DNA of 64,000 bases from Pseudofrankia sp. DC12 (GCF_000966285.1 NZ_KQ031391.1:4760383-4824382); one strand, 5' to 3'. Shown: positions 32,577 to 41,912, numbered from the stretch's first letter. Notes: generated by a model not told the origin, from the sequence alone. A program made the numbers and translations.

Positions 32577-33451
32577 GTCCCGGTCTAGGGGTCGTCATCC
32601 TTGACTTGGATCAACACGAGATCACAAGACGCTGTCTCCGATCGATCGCGCGAGGCAACCGACTTCCCGACCTCGTCATACTCGTGTTGAACGGCCGCGA
32701 ACCGATAAATCTGGATATCGATAGAGGCCTTCAAACGATCGTCCTGGCTCCTGGACGAAACCTTGGTTGCGCCGGCGGCCGAAACCTCGGGCTCAACTAT
32801 CTCGCCCGAAATACCACACTAAACACATTCGTGATACTCGACAATGATACTGTCGTGCCGCCGGACTTCGTAGAAAAGCTGCTACGTGATCCCCCAAGAG
32901 ACATGAGCGCGAATGCGCCGGTGATCTTTGATTTGGAAGCACAGCGAGTATGGAGCGCGGGCGGGACTATACAACCGGATGGAAGTGTGCGCCAAATTAC
33001 CGAACGACCTGATCGCCTCGAGCCTCCACGAGGAGTCGATTGGGCACCGGGAGCTTGCCTCGTCATAAATAGAATGACCTGGTCAATTGTCGGCGAGTTC
33101 GATGCGTGGATCAACTTCCTGTTTGACGATATCGAATGGTGTTGCCGCCTTACTCGGGCCGGCGGGTCTGTTGTCATCCGGCCCGACCTACAACTAAACC
33201 ACGAACCCAACCAGTCCCTCGACGGAGCGATGAGTGATGCGCGAACGTACTACTGGGCGCGGAACGGAACCTATTTTCGCTTAGCTGTGATCAGGGTCGG
33301 CCCCGACCCCGCGATTAGATGGCTGTGCTCGGAATTGAGAACCGCTGTCAGTGAGGCAGCGAGTGGAGACATCGGTCGTGCATTGACGCGCATTCGAGGC
33401 TTGGCACATGGCGTGTTCGCCTCACGCCGGAAGCTGGCAGAATCCCCGTGA
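32573..33451 (+). CDS. Glycosyltransferase family 2, paralogue of 21634-22527
   Basis: 292 residues. VVILDLDQHEITRRCLRSIA, GRNLGCAGGRNLGLNYL, FVILDNDTVVPPDFVEKL, RVWSAGGTIQPDGSVRQIT, VDWAPGACLVI and DDIEWCCRLTRAGGS each have a near match in the protein at 21634. The two are paralogues that lie in the two separate halves of the locus. Both resemble WbbL-type rhamnosyltransferases. The start overlaps the preceding stop (ATGA); a GTGAGGA just before the next gene gives the following ribosome-binding site. Confidence 0.8.
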   Translation: MSPGLGVVILDLDQHEITRRCLRSIARGNRLPDLVILVLNGREPINLDIDRGLQTIVLAPGRNLGCAGGRNLGLNYLARNTTLNTFVILDNDTVVPPDFVEKLLRDPPRDMSANAPVIFDLEAQRVWSAGGTIQPDGSVRQITERPDRLEPPRGVDWAPGACLVINRMTWSIVGEFDAWINFLFDDIEWCCRLTRAGGSVVIRPDLQLNHEPNQSLDGAMSDARTYYWARNGTYFRLAVIRVGPDPAIRWLCSELRTAVSEAASGDIGRALTRIRGLAHGVFASRRKLAESP

Positions 33452-33458
33452 GGACTCA

Positions 33459-34478
33459 ATGGACCGCGATTCGGTGACATCTAGGCTAAGACCGGCCTCA
33501 GAGTTAGGCTCGGTGCGGCGTGCCTCGAAGATCGTGCGCGATCAAATGAACGTCGGGCATGCGTGGCTTGTTGACCACGGCTCGACAGCCATACGCGCAG
33601 CATTGTGGGCATTGAAGCTCCGCGACCTTTTGCCGGCCGGATCGGTGGGTGCCCCTTGTAATGTGTGGCGTGGAGTGTTCAGCTCTGTGGCCTTCTCCGG
33701 ATCCAAACACTTGAGACTTCTTGACGTGGACTCGCATACCGGAGTCCTCAATCGGAAAAGTTTCGCCGGAATACCGGAGAATCTCGACGCGGTCGTAAGT
33801 GTGGACGGTTACGGAATCCGCCCATCGATGGCAGAACTGAAGACATTCGTACCCACCACCATTGAAGATGCGAGTCTTTCTCAGTATCCGTCGAGGACGC
33901 CAGCTGGCGGCCTCGCCGCCGACATCTCCGTCATGAGTCTGCAAGCAAACAAGATTCTAAGTTGCGGGGAAGGGGGGTTGATTCTTACCGATCGTAGTGA
34001 TCTCGCTGAGACGATCGAAGCAACGGTGTGCGATGGCCGTACATGGTTTCAGGAGTTGACTGAGGAACCGCTGGTAATGGGTTTCAACGGCATGATGTCG
34101 GAACAGACGGCAGCGTCTCTTCTTGGCCGACTCGGGGAGGACGAGCAGTACCGGACTTGGGTAGCGCGAGGCGCAGAAGTAGTACTGCGTGAGCTCGGCC
34201 CCACAGGAGTGCCATCTTGGGTCGACCCCACGCTGATCAACGAGGGGCGCCTATTCGCACTGCCAGTTAAACGAACCGCCTACGATGGCCTTTCAAAGGT
34301 TCCCTTTGATCTTGATAGCCCGCCCCTCGGCCCAGACCGACACCTGCATGCACTTCTCGACCAGCTCCCCATCACCGTTGCGTGTCCCGAACGGTTTGAC
34401 GGAGCGTCGACCTTTGCAGCACGATACGGCCTACTTCCCCACTGGAAGCTGGCGAAACTCGGGAGACGCCTTGCGTGA
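33459..34478 (+). CDS. DegT/DnrJ/EryC1-type PLP aminotransferase
   Basis: 339 residues from the ATG at 33459. The PLP lysine is in ISVMSLQANKILSCGEGGL, the usual place before the TGEGG loop; the PLP ring-stacking acidic site is TIEDASLSQ; and the start WLVDHGSTAIRAALWALKL copies the substrate-binding helix. Family members aminate keto-sugars on nucleotides, or keto-cyclitols in aminoglycoside synthesis. With two dehydrogenases downstream, oxidation of an alcohol followed by transamination is a natural pair. The family call is strong; the substrate is inferred only. Confidence 0.75.
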   Translation: MDRDSVTSRLRPASELGSVRRASKIVRDQMNVGHAWLVDHGSTAIRAALWALKLRDLLPAGSVGAPCNVWRGVFSSVAFSGSKHLRLLDVDSHTGVLNRKSFAGIPENLDAVVSVDGYGIRPSMAELKTFVPTTIEDASLSQYPSRTPAGGLAADISVMSLQANKILSCGEGGLILTDRSDLAETIEATVCDGRTWFQELTEEPLVMGFNGMMSEQTAASLLGRLGEDEQYRTWVARGAEVVLRELGPTGVPSWVDPTLINEGRLFALPVKRTAYDGLSKVPFDLDSPPLGPDRHLHALLDQLPITVACPERFDGASTFAARYGLLPHWKLAKLGRRLA

Positions 34479-35340
34479 AAATACCCCAAACAATAATCTA
34501 TCAGACCGCTTGCAAAACGAGGACTTTGTGTTGCTTGCGGGGAATTTGGAGGAATCCGTCGCAACGGCTCTAGTCGCGCAGTCCGCCGAGATTCTAGAAA
34601 GGCCTGACGAGGCTACTGAGGAAGGTCTGCATATCTGGCACTTCCCTTTCGGCTCGGACCCCCTCGACAACCTCATAGACGTCGCGGGAATCGCAAGCCT
34701 TGCCCGAAGGTTGCTTAACGCGGAGCACGTTCTACTGAATAGCTGTATGCTGTGGGTCAGGCTCTCCGACGACTCGGAAGATCTAGATACCTCTTTCCAT
34801 CGGGATTATACGGATAACGGTCTCGTGGCTCGCCGAGGTATCACAGATGCTCTTGGATTCATCATTTACCTGACTGATATTGACCTGGAGGACGGTCCTA
34901 CGCGTTACCTACCGAGGTCCGTCGGCCAAAATCTCCCGCTCTACCCTAGGCGAGTTGTTTTGAACGACGGTGAATATCTGGCTCTGGATAGACACGCGGT
35001 TCCGATCGTGGGTCCCGCCGGCTCGGTCCTTGTTCATAGTCTCCTCGGCGTTCACAGGGCCTGCAGGCCTACACGGCCGGGAAGAAGGGTGACACTACAC
35101 GCTGTCTTCCGGCGGGCCGATGCGCACTGGATGGGATGGAGCGCGTGGCCCCGAATGGCAGATTCGGATCGTTTTCGCGCATCGTTCTCGCGGCTGACGC
35201 CGACAATGAGAGAGCTGCTTGGCTGGCCGGCCGATTCATGGGATGGCTGGCGCGAATCGGAAGCAACAAGGATCTCTTCGATGCGTTTTGGCTATCTTCC
35301 AGCGGGGCGAGATGATGCGACGATCGTTCCTTCGGCTTGA
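34471..35340 (+). CDS. PhyH-type Fe(II)/2-oxoglutarate dioxygenase
   Basis: 289 residues from a TTG with GGGAGA just upstream, overlapping the aminotransferase by eight bases. The HxD iron motif is in LDTSFHRDYTDNGLV, and the distal His with the 2-oxoglutarate-binding Arg in LVHSLLGVHRACRPTRPGRRV. GFIIYLTDIDLEDGPTRYLP lies between, as in phytanoyl-CoA dioxygenase-like enzymes of natural product loci. It likely hydroxylates or epimerises a carbon of a sugar or cyclitol. It overlaps the next gene by 29 bases. Confidence 0.7.
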   Translation: MRENTPNNNLSDRLQNEDFVLLAGNLEESVATALVAQSAEILERPDEATEEGLHIWHFPFGSDPLDNLIDVAGIASLARRLLNAEHVLLNSCMLWVRLSDDSEDLDTSFHRDYTDNGLVARRGITDALGFIIYLTDIDLEDGPTRYLPRSVGQNLPLYPRRVVLNDGEYLALDRHAVPIVGPAGSVLVHSLLGVHRACRPTRPGRRVTLHAVFRRADAHWMGWSAWPRMADSDRFRASFSRLTPTMRELLGWPADSWDGWRESEATRISSMRFGYLPAGRDDATIVPSA

Positions 35341-36271
35341 GCCGAATGGCGACCTGATCAAGGCCGTCGAGCACCTTCCTGACCTGCAGGAGGGACAGCT
35401 CTATATGAGAGTCGTCGCTGCGGGCGTCTGTTCCACTGATGTACTCCTGGTGGATGCTCGCCGCAAAGGTGTCGACGTTCCGCCAAGCCTGAGCGATGCG
35501 GGCCAGTGTAACTCGCTCGGGCACGAAGTGATTGTGCAGAGTTTAGGCGCACCGGGTGCAGCTGAAGACTTCTTCGCAGTTATACCCGCTGAGCGCAGAA
35601 GTTCGGGAGCCTACGGCTGTATGGGGCTTTCAGAAACATCCCATGGTGGCTGGGGGTCCATGTGCATTGTCGAGGACTGGGCACTGATAGCGATTCCGTA
35701 TTATGCACCGCGATTCATCTTGGCGGACTCATTCGCTCCGGGATTTGGCCTTGCCAGACAGCTACAGGAGACGGAGGGACGAATCGTTGTTGTGGGCCTA
35801 GGGGCACTCGGCCTGGGAACGCTGTGGGGATTGTCCCTAAGCGGGCGCGATCAACTGGTGGGCGTTGATCCGAACATGCAGCGCATCGGTATCGCGGCAA
35901 GGACCGTGCAGCGCTGTGAGTTCAGGCAGACTGCCGAAATAGAAAGGGGCGACACAGTGATCTGCGCGTCCTCGACTGGTTCGCTGTCGCGATCGAGCTT
36001 GGCTGACTGGTTAAGGAAGGCCGAACGGGTCTATTGCTTGACGCATCCTGACTGGCCCTTGGACGCGGTTCGGAGCCTGGCTGGAGACGATACGCCCATA
36101 TGGCTGCATTCTCCGCCGACCGATCATGCTGCAGCGATCGATGCCCTCGTCGGCTTTAGCGCCGCGGACTCCTTTGTGGAGACGGTTAGCTTCCAGAATG
36201 TGGCGAATGCCGGGAGAGTCTCGAATAGGTCGTCGGCGTTGCGTATTGCTATGACCTTCTGGGAGATGTAG
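35312..36271 (+). CDS. Medium-chain (zinc) alcohol dehydrogenase-like protein
   Basis: 319 residues from the ATG at 35312. The catalytic zinc site is GVCSTDVLLV plus NSLGHEVIV, and the coenzyme fold is IVVVGLGALGLGTLWGLSL with VGVDP closing the second strand. The four-Cys structural zinc loop is absent, unlike the next gene. Members of this family oxidise secondary alcohols of polyols and cyclitols, usually with NAD. The stop and the next start share one base, so two dehydrogenases are translated in tandem and may work on two positions of one ring. Confidence 0.65.
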   Translation: MMRRSFLRLEPNGDLIKAVEHLPDLQEGQLYMRVVAAGVCSTDVLLVDARRKGVDVPPSLSDAGQCNSLGHEVIVQSLGAPGAAEDFFAVIPAERRSSGAYGCMGLSETSHGGWGSMCIVEDWALIAIPYYAPRFILADSFAPGFGLARQLQETEGRIVVVGLGALGLGTLWGLSLSGRDQLVGVDPNMQRIGIAARTVQRCEFRQTAEIERGDTVICASSTGSLSRSSLADWLRKAERVYCLTHPDWPLDAVRSLAGDDTPIWLHSPPTDHAAAIDALVGFSAADSFVETVSFQNVANAGRVSNRSSALRIAMTFWEM

Positions 36272-37251
36272 TGGACGCGCGCTCGGCACGTGACCCAGCT
36301 ACGTCGGCCCGGATGCCGATCATCAGGTGGCGACGAGGCGAGTTAGTTAGGGAGGAGGTTGACGTAGCAGGTGTTGGACAGTTGCTGAAGGTGAGGTTTG
36401 CGAGCGTATGTCCTTCTGAGGAGCAACTTGCTCCTGACTGGGGTGTAGGCCTGGGGCATGAGCTGGTCGTTGAGGCCGGAGGTGTGCTGGCGGTCTTGGC
36501 GCCGTTCGTGGTTTGTGGGGACTGCTTAGCGTGTACCGCTGGTTTGTTTTCACGTTGCATCGAGGTCGAGTGTCCGAGCCTCTCATGGGGTGGCCATGGA
36601 GGCCTTGGGGGAGTCGTAGGCCTTGCGAACGAGACGTTCTTGATACCGATGCCGGCGACAACGAGGCCCTTTCTATACGCATTGGCAGAACCGGCCGCCG
36701 CCGGAGTGGCTGCGAGTGCTTCAGTTGCGTCCGATCGGGTTGCAGTCATAGGCCTTGGTGCGGTCGGAATCGGCGCTGCATTGGCGGCTTGCACGCGAAG
36801 GGTGCAAGTGACGGCCTTTGTCCGGCACGAGTGGCAGGAGGGCCTAGCAATTCGGACCGGTCTCGGTACTGCACGCCTTGAATCGGCTCGGCCCTTGTCG
36901 TTTCCGGCAGTGATTGTCGCTTCTGGTAGCGTTGAAGCACTGAGGATAGCTCAAACGATTGTCGAACCGGGTGGGCAAATCCTTCTAGTGGGGATGGATC
37001 TAGGAAACCCGGATTGGCGGAAGGAAACCGGGGGTAGTTATGATTTCTTTAGACGTGAAGTGACAGTCACATATCACTACATGTATACGCTGGCTCAACT
37101 GCGCGAAGCGGTGAGTCTGATTGATGCTTTCGAGGAGACATTGGAATGTGTCGTGTCGGGTCCTGTCTCGTCGCGCAAGCTGAACGCCACTGCCTTGTCG
37201 CGAAGGCAAGGTAGGAGGTTAATAGTGGACACCGGAGGCAACTCTGTGTAG
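36271..37251 (+). CDS. Medium-chain zinc-dependent dehydrogenase
   Basis: 326 residues from a GTG sharing one base with the preceding stop. It has ASVCPSEEQ and GLGHELVVE for the catalytic zinc, the structural zinc loop VVCGDCLACTAGLFSRC, and a dinucleotide fold in VAVIGLGAVGIGAALAAC. FVRHEW takes the place of the acidic residue that would mark NAD preference, so NADP is possible. It resembles sorbitol or threonine dehydrogenases and is only distantly related to its tandem neighbour. A role in oxidising a sugar or cyclitol before amination is inferred from context. Confidence 0.7.
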   Translation: MDARSARDPATSARMPIIRWRRGELVREEVDVAGVGQLLKVRFASVCPSEEQLAPDWGVGLGHELVVEAGGVLAVLAPFVVCGDCLACTAGLFSRCIEVECPSLSWGGHGGLGGVVGLANETFLIPMPATTRPFLYALAEPAAAGVAASASVASDRVAVIGLGAVGIGAALAACTRRVQVTAFVRHEWQEGLAIRTGLGTARLESARPLSFPAVIVASGSVEALRIAQTIVEPGGQILLVGMDLGNPDWRKETGGSYDFFRREVTVTYHYMYTLAQLREAVSLIDAFEETLECVVSGPVSSRKLNATALSRRQGRRLIVDTGGNSV

Positions 37252-37377
37252 GCGATGGGCGTCGCCGCCGAAAAGCTAGCGTCGCGTATTGGCCTTGGCT
37301 GTATACCGTATGTAGTAAACCGCATTGCGAGTGGTCGTGATTGTCGGTAGCGCGTCGACAAGGGAACGGGGCCCGTC

Positions 37378-38325
37378 GTGTCTAGACAGAGAGCGGTGGT
37401 AACTGGTGGAGCCGGTTTCCTGGGTTCCCACCTTTGCGAACGGTTGCTGGTCGAAGGATTCGAGGTCGTTTCGATTGATAACTATTCGAGCGGTCGTTTC
37501 GAAAACATCGGTCATTTGATGGATGCTGGATCTTTCACTGCAATTTGTGGCGATCTCGTAAATCCGGTTGCGATCGACGGCGAAGTTAGTCTTGTCTTCC
37601 ACTGTGCGTCACCGGCTTCGCCCGTCGACTATACGAGGTCTCCTATTGCGACGCTGAAGGTCGGTGCCATTGGGACGATGAACGCGCTGGAACTCGCAAG
37701 AGAACGGAGAGCCCGTTTTGTCCTCGCGTCTACCTCGGAGGTATACGGCGAGCCTTTGATGCACCCACAGACCGAGGACTATTGGGGCAATGTGAACCCA
37801 GTGGGCCCGCGGTCAATGTATGATGAGGCAAAGAGATTTGCTGAAGCCTTAACGGTAGCGTATCGGCGAACCGCAGGTGTTGATGCTGGCATTGTTAGAA
37901 TCTTCAACACGTACGGTCCTCGAATGAGGTCAGATGACGGGAGAGTTATTCCGACATTTGTTTCGCAGGCATTGCGGGGTGACGCACTCACGATAGCAGG
38001 AAGGGGCGAGCAGACTAGATCATTTTGTTATGTGGATGATATGATCAATGCCTTTCTTAAGATGGCCCTCGATAGCCTGTCGGGCCCGGTCAACCTAGGT
38101 AACCCCCACGAGGTCTCGGTTCTCGAACTTGCAAATCTGATCCGTGCTCTCGTCGGTGGCGACCTGAGCCTTTCCTTTGTGGAGCGCCCGCGCGAGGATC
38201 CGAGTCGGCGTCAGCCCGATATAGCGTTCGCCAGGGAATATTTGGGATGGATACCGGCTGTTGGATTGGAGAAAGGTCTTATGCAGACGATAGATTGGTT
38301 TCGGTCGAGTTCGTCTGGGTGGTAG
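37378..38325 (+). CDS. NAD-dependent epimerase/dehydratase, UDP-glucuronate decarboxylase-like
   Basis: 315 residues from a GTG. An extended SDR with VVTGGAGFLGSHLCERLL, HCASPASPVDYTRSP, a Ser-x-Ser site in LASTSEVYGEPLMHPQTE, and NVNPVGPRSMYDEAKRFAEA, the signature of UDP-xylose synthase. The latter converts UDP-glucuronate to UDP-xylose. All catalytic residues (Thr/Ser, Tyr, Lys) are present. It probably supplies the nucleotide sugar for one of the transferases, and is the last gene of the cluster, followed by a 400-base gap. Confidence 0.75.
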   Translation: MSRQRAVVTGGAGFLGSHLCERLLVEGFEVVSIDNYSSGRFENIGHLMDAGSFTAICGDLVNPVAIDGEVSLVFHCASPASPVDYTRSPIATLKVGAIGTMNALELARERRARFVLASTSEVYGEPLMHPQTEDYWGNVNPVGPRSMYDEAKRFAEALTVAYRRTAGVDAGIVRIFNTYGPRMRSDDGRVIPTFVSQALRGDALTIAGRGEQTRSFCYVDDMINAFLKMALDSLSGPVNLGNPHEVSVLELANLIRALVGGDLSLSFVERPREDPSRRQPDIAFAREYLGWIPAVGLEKGLMQTIDWFRSSSSGW

Positions 38326-38736
38326 GGAAGATCGCGGTGTAGTTGTTGGAAGTCTTCTGGTGCGGGGTATTTTGGTCGTCTAACGGACGCACGCCCTGGA
38401 TACCTGAACGTGATGCGCGAATTGGATTGGTGTTGCTTCGGGTTGTAGACGCTGACGTGTTGGGAGGCCCGATCGGATCGGTTCTGTGACTACGGGTCCG
38501 GCTGGAAAAGTGCGAGCGGTGGTCGTGGACGCCAACTAGTTCGGACGGTCCAGTCCCCTGGGCGGCGAAGATGGGGAGGCGACGGTCCGGTCGCGGGCTG
38601 GTACACAGGGCGGTCGCGAGGCCCAGAGGTCGATGACTGGTGCGTTGCCGCACAAGCTGGTCACTCTAGATATCGAGCGGTGGCTGTACTGAGGGCGTTT
38701 TTACGGCGGCCGGCGATGGCGCGTGAGTGTTGAAGT
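38326..38736. other. Intergenic region after the glycan cluster
   Basis: About 410 bases with no supported gene. The low-GC signature of the cluster fades here. The next real sequence is the 3' end of the interrupted minus-strand gene at 38737. Confidence 0.4.
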
Positions 38737-39074
38737 TTAGGCGAGGGCCACCCACGCCATGGTGATCTCCCCGGTTTGCATCAGGACTGGTAGTTGATGT
38801 GCGCTCTGAGGCTCGCTAGGTATGACGGCGGTCGAGACGCCGAAGAGGATGCTTCGGTTGTGTCGGGCGGTCTCTTGGAGCTTCGCATCGCAATACGTCG
38901 TCCAAGTCTGCCGTATGGTTGCCGAGGTGACGCTTATCTGGTCGTCCGCTATTCTGGCTGTGAAGTCCGGAACAGGTAGATAAGTGACTGGATCGGTGGG
39001 TGGATGGTGAAGGCCGAGGCGTTGCCATACATCGACGGTGCTTACACGCCAGCCGAGCGGTTCACGCGTTAGAG

Positions 39075-40158
39075 GGCGGCATCAAACGGTCATAGCGACG
39101 CCCCGATAGGATGATCGCGATGGTGTCGAGGGGCTGGATGGTGGATGGGCGTACGGGAGCGGTTGACGGTGGAGGACCGCGAGGTCATCTCGCGGGAGTT
39201 GAGTCAGGAGCGTTCGGCTCGGTATATCGCCGCTGTGCTCGGTCGTCATCATTCGGGGATCTCCCGGGAGATCGAGCGTAACGGCGGTGCCGCGGCGTAT
39301 CGGGCGGTGGATGCGCAGGCACGGTGTGATCTGATGTGCGCCCGCCCGAAGGAACGGAAACTCGTCGCGTCGAAGGAGCTGCACGACGCGGTGAACACCG
39401 GCCTGGTCGAGAAGTGGTCGCCGAAGCAGATCAGCGAGAGACTGCGCACGGACTTTCCCGACGACGAGAGCATGCGCGTGAGCCACGAAACAATCTACGA
39501 GTGCCTCTACCTCCAGGCGCGCGGCGAGCTGCGGACGGAACTGAAGATCGCGCTGCGTAAGGGCCGGGCCAGGCGGGTCAACCGGTCGCGCAGCACCCTG
39601 ACCAGGGGCGGGATCGTCGGCATGGTCAACATCAGCGAGCGGCCGAAGGAGGCCGAGGACCGCGCCGTCCCCGGTTTCTGGGAGGGCGACCTGATCATCG
39701 GGAAGGGCAACAAGTCGCAGATCGCCACGCTGGTCGAGCGCACGACCCGGTTCGTGATGTTGGTGCGAATACCGTACGACCGTAACGCCGACAAGGTCGC
39801 CTACCTGCTGGGCAAGAAGATGGAGACCCTGCCCGAGTTCATGCGGAACTCGGTGACCTGGGACCAGGGAAAGGAGATGGCCCGGCACGCCGATTTCACC
39901 GTCCGCACCGGTATTCCCGTGTATTTCTGCGACCCGCACTCACCGTGGCAGCGCGGCTCGAACGAGAACACCAACGGGTTGCTGCGCCAGTACTTCCCGA
40001 AGGGCACCGACCTGTCCTTGCACACGCAGGAAGAACTTGATATGGTGGCCACGCAGCTGAATGGGCGGCCACGGCAGACGCTCAAATGGGCGACGCCGCT
40101 CGAGGTCTTTACCGAGCTGCTGGAAAGTCATGTGTCGCCATGACCGCTTGATTCCGCC
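39075..40158 (+). mobile_element. IS30-family insertion sequence with GAG target duplication
   Basis: Terminal inverted repeats at 39076-39099 and 40134-40157 match at 21 of 24 positions, with one more matching base outside each. GAG stands directly outside both ends (39072-39074 and 40159-40161), a three-base duplication in line with the family. The 1,084-bp element holds one intact transposase gene whose stop lies in the right repeat. Confidence 0.85.
39145..40143 (+). CDS. IS30-family transposase
   Basis: 332 residues. The N-terminal HTH pair starts LTVEDREVISRELSQERSAR and includes HHSGISREIERNG, the IS30 DNA-binding signature. The DDE residues are in FWEGDLIIGKGNKSQIATLV, RNSVTWDQGKEMARH and WQRGSNENTNGLLRQYFPKG. 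The frame is full length and all motifs are intact, so the copy is probably recent and active. The gene is oriented opposite to the host gene it interrupts. Confidence 0.9.
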   Translation: MGVRERLTVEDREVISRELSQERSARYIAAVLGRHHSGISREIERNGGAAAYRAVDAQARCDLMCARPKERKLVASKELHDAVNTGLVEKWSPKQISERLRTDFPDDESMRVSHETIYECLYLQARGELRTELKIALRKGRARRVNRSRSTLTRGGIVGMVNISERPKEAEDRAVPGFWEGDLIIGKGNKSQIATLVERTTRFVMLVRIPYDRNADKVAYLLGKKMETLPEFMRNSVTWDQGKEMARHADFTVRTGIPVYFCDPHSPWQRGSNENTNGLLRQYFPKGTDLSLHTQEELDMVATQLNGRPRQTLKWATPLEVFTELLESHVSP

Positions 40159-40662
40159 GAGTGACCTGCTCCAATGATGGATTCAGGAGGACGAGTGCGT
40201 GCTTCGCTTGATGGTGGTCAGTAAATCGAGCCTCAAGCGCAAGCGCTGTGAGGTCGTAAGATAGGAATGCCTCGGTAGTAACAGGACCTCCAAACTGCCA
40301 TCCAGATGCGCGGCAGCGGCGATGGTGGAGGCTTGCTACTGCAAAATCGTCGAATTCATTGATAACAACGGTAGGCCGCGTAGCGGCCAGGGACTGACCA
40401 CACGTTTGGCAGTCTACCGGCCAGAGATTGGCAGCGAGTTCGGCCAGACCACTGTCCCCGAGCTCCTGAGAGGTTTGATTGTCTACCTCGAAGAGGAGGC
40501 CGCCGTCGACGTGGTGGCGGCGATGGTCGCGACTCTTCTTTGGATCCATTCAGTGGCTACCTTTGGCGTTATCAGTCGTTTCCGGAAGGGATAGTACAAC
40601 GGAGGATGCTATCGCTTGGATCTGAGGTGCACAGAGGAGAGGGGTCGGAGCGGCCGTGAATA

Positions 40663-41286
40663 CTAGAGTCTGCGAATACGGTTAAAATCCGATACGGAGG
40701 CAGGGAGCGTATCCGTCCTGTCGCCTGACCAGGACAGATCTATGGTAAGGTTGATCCTGTAAAAGATGGCGGGCGCATCCTTCGAGCAGATTGCGACTAC
40801 TAGGCCCAAGGTGTCGATCGTTCCTAGGACGTTACGATCGGTCTGTGGCTGCGGGTAGATGGGTAGTCGAAGTGTTGGGCGTCCGCGGGGCGTGTCGGAA
40901 CCAGAATGTGTCACTGCGATCTCTAGTAGGTCAATGCGACGCGCCATTCCAGGGGGAATCGCGATCAGGTTCGTGGCGTACTCGGACCATTTCAACGATC
41001 GGCCTGCGAGGAGTTCAAGGCTACGCCATCCTGCCTCGTATACGGCTGCACTTACGACGAGGACCTGCACGTCTTCGGCGACTCGTCGTGATCTCCTGTT
41101 TTCTACTCGTATTCGTAGCCATGCTTGAGTTCCGGTCTCCGGCCGGTTGAGAATAGTAACTGCTGCGGTATCGGCTCGGGCGGAAAGAAGAGAGAGACTT
41201 GGCCGCCGAAGGCGTGGTTGTAGGACGGCGACATACAGAGCAGTTAGTGATGCTAAGAGTGTTGCGATTACGTTTAGGGCTTCCAC
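40663..41286 (-). CDS. Membrane-anchored hypothetical protein
   Basis: 207 residues from a GTG at 41286 with AGGA upstream; a TTG at 41313 would add nine. One membrane helix at the start (ALNVIATLLASLTALYVAVL) is followed by a beta-rich domain with TQAWLRIRVENRRSRRVAEDV, a sequence like immunoglobulin-fold sensor domains. It lacks enzyme motifs. The gene is on the same strand as the interrupted hypothetical gene, 113 bases upstream. Function unknown. Confidence 0.5.
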   Translation of the reverse strand: MEALNVIATLLASLTALYVAVLQPRLRRPSLSLLSARADTAAVTILNRPETGTQAWLRIRVENRRSRRVAEDVQVLVVSAAVYEAGWRSLELLAGRSLKWSEYATNLIAIPPGMARRIDLLEIAVTHSGSDTPRGRPTLRLPIYPQPQTDRNVLGTIDTLGLVVAICSKDAPAIFYRINLTIDLSWSGDRTDTLPASVSDFNRIRRL

Positions 41287-41313
41287 GGATGTTCCTAGGC
41301 TCCGGATCCCCAA

Positions 41314-41912
41314 ATCGAAGATCGGCTTGACAAATGGTCGTGGTCCTGAGGGACGGGGTCCTGTCCGGCGAGGTCGGGTCGAGACGCAATGCGATGAGAG
41401 CCTGTCGGCTCGCGCGCGGGTGCGGGCTGGGTCGCCGTGGCGCCGCCTGTCGTTGTCGCACGAGTGAGGTCATCGCGTAGTTGCCTTATGGCTGCCAGTA
41501 ACGGCCGGGCCCGAGGCTCCTGTCGTCACCTCCAGGTTGGATGCGGCTGTGGCGACGGAGCGCCGCCGCTCGCTTCTGTCATGTGTAGACCGTTTGGAGC
41601 AGTTGCGCTAGCTCCTGTCCTGATGTGCACGAGAGATGTAGGTGCCGGAAGTTGGGCCGGTTGCCTTTTCTGGGGGAAGGCTACGTTGTGGAGGTTCATC
41701 CGGAGCGAGACGGCGGTGTTAACGGCTCGGAGATATATCTTGGAAGAGGGGGATGGCGGCCAGAGGTTGGGGAACCTATCCTTTGATCTTGTCTTTGCCC
41801 GGGTGGAATCGGTTCTGAGATAGAGGTGAGGCGGGCGAGTGACGGTGCGCGAGGTAGTTTTCTCTGTGGGATCGACCGCTGTCGGTGCATTATGTTGCGT
41901 GAGGTCGAGATT
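41314..41912. other. Gap without supported gene, likely left edge of the conjugative element
   Basis: About 600 bases. Small frames on both strands have no domain or ribosome-binding site I can support. Element-type genes begin to the right, so the left end of the integrative element probably lies in or near this stretch. I looked for a copy of the tRNA-Leu 3' end and did not find one. Confidence 0.3.

Larger units (their letters stand above)
38737..40549 (-). pseudogene. Hypothetical gene split by the IS30-family element
   Basis: The N-terminal part (40549 down to 40159) includes LAANLWPVDCQTCGQSLAAT and ASLHHRRCRASGW, a Cys/His pattern familiar from actinobacterial proteins of unknown function. 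If the element at 39075-40158 and one GAG copy are removed, the frame continues without a shift for 111 more residues, through LTREPLGWRVSTVDVWQRLG to a stop at 38737. The restored protein is about 240 residues. The Cys pair and later His/Cys could bind zinc. The insertion breaks it near residue 130, so it is non-functional as it stands. Confidence 0.65.

Noticed and set aside
40322-40594. 90-codon plus-strand frame
   Set aside because: Antisense to the interrupted minus-strand gene, whose restored frame is far better supported.
38326-41912. Second attachment site (copy of the tRNA-Leu 3' end)
   Set aside because: I scanned for the T-arm and acceptor sequence by eye and found no copy; a computed search of the flanks would be decisive.
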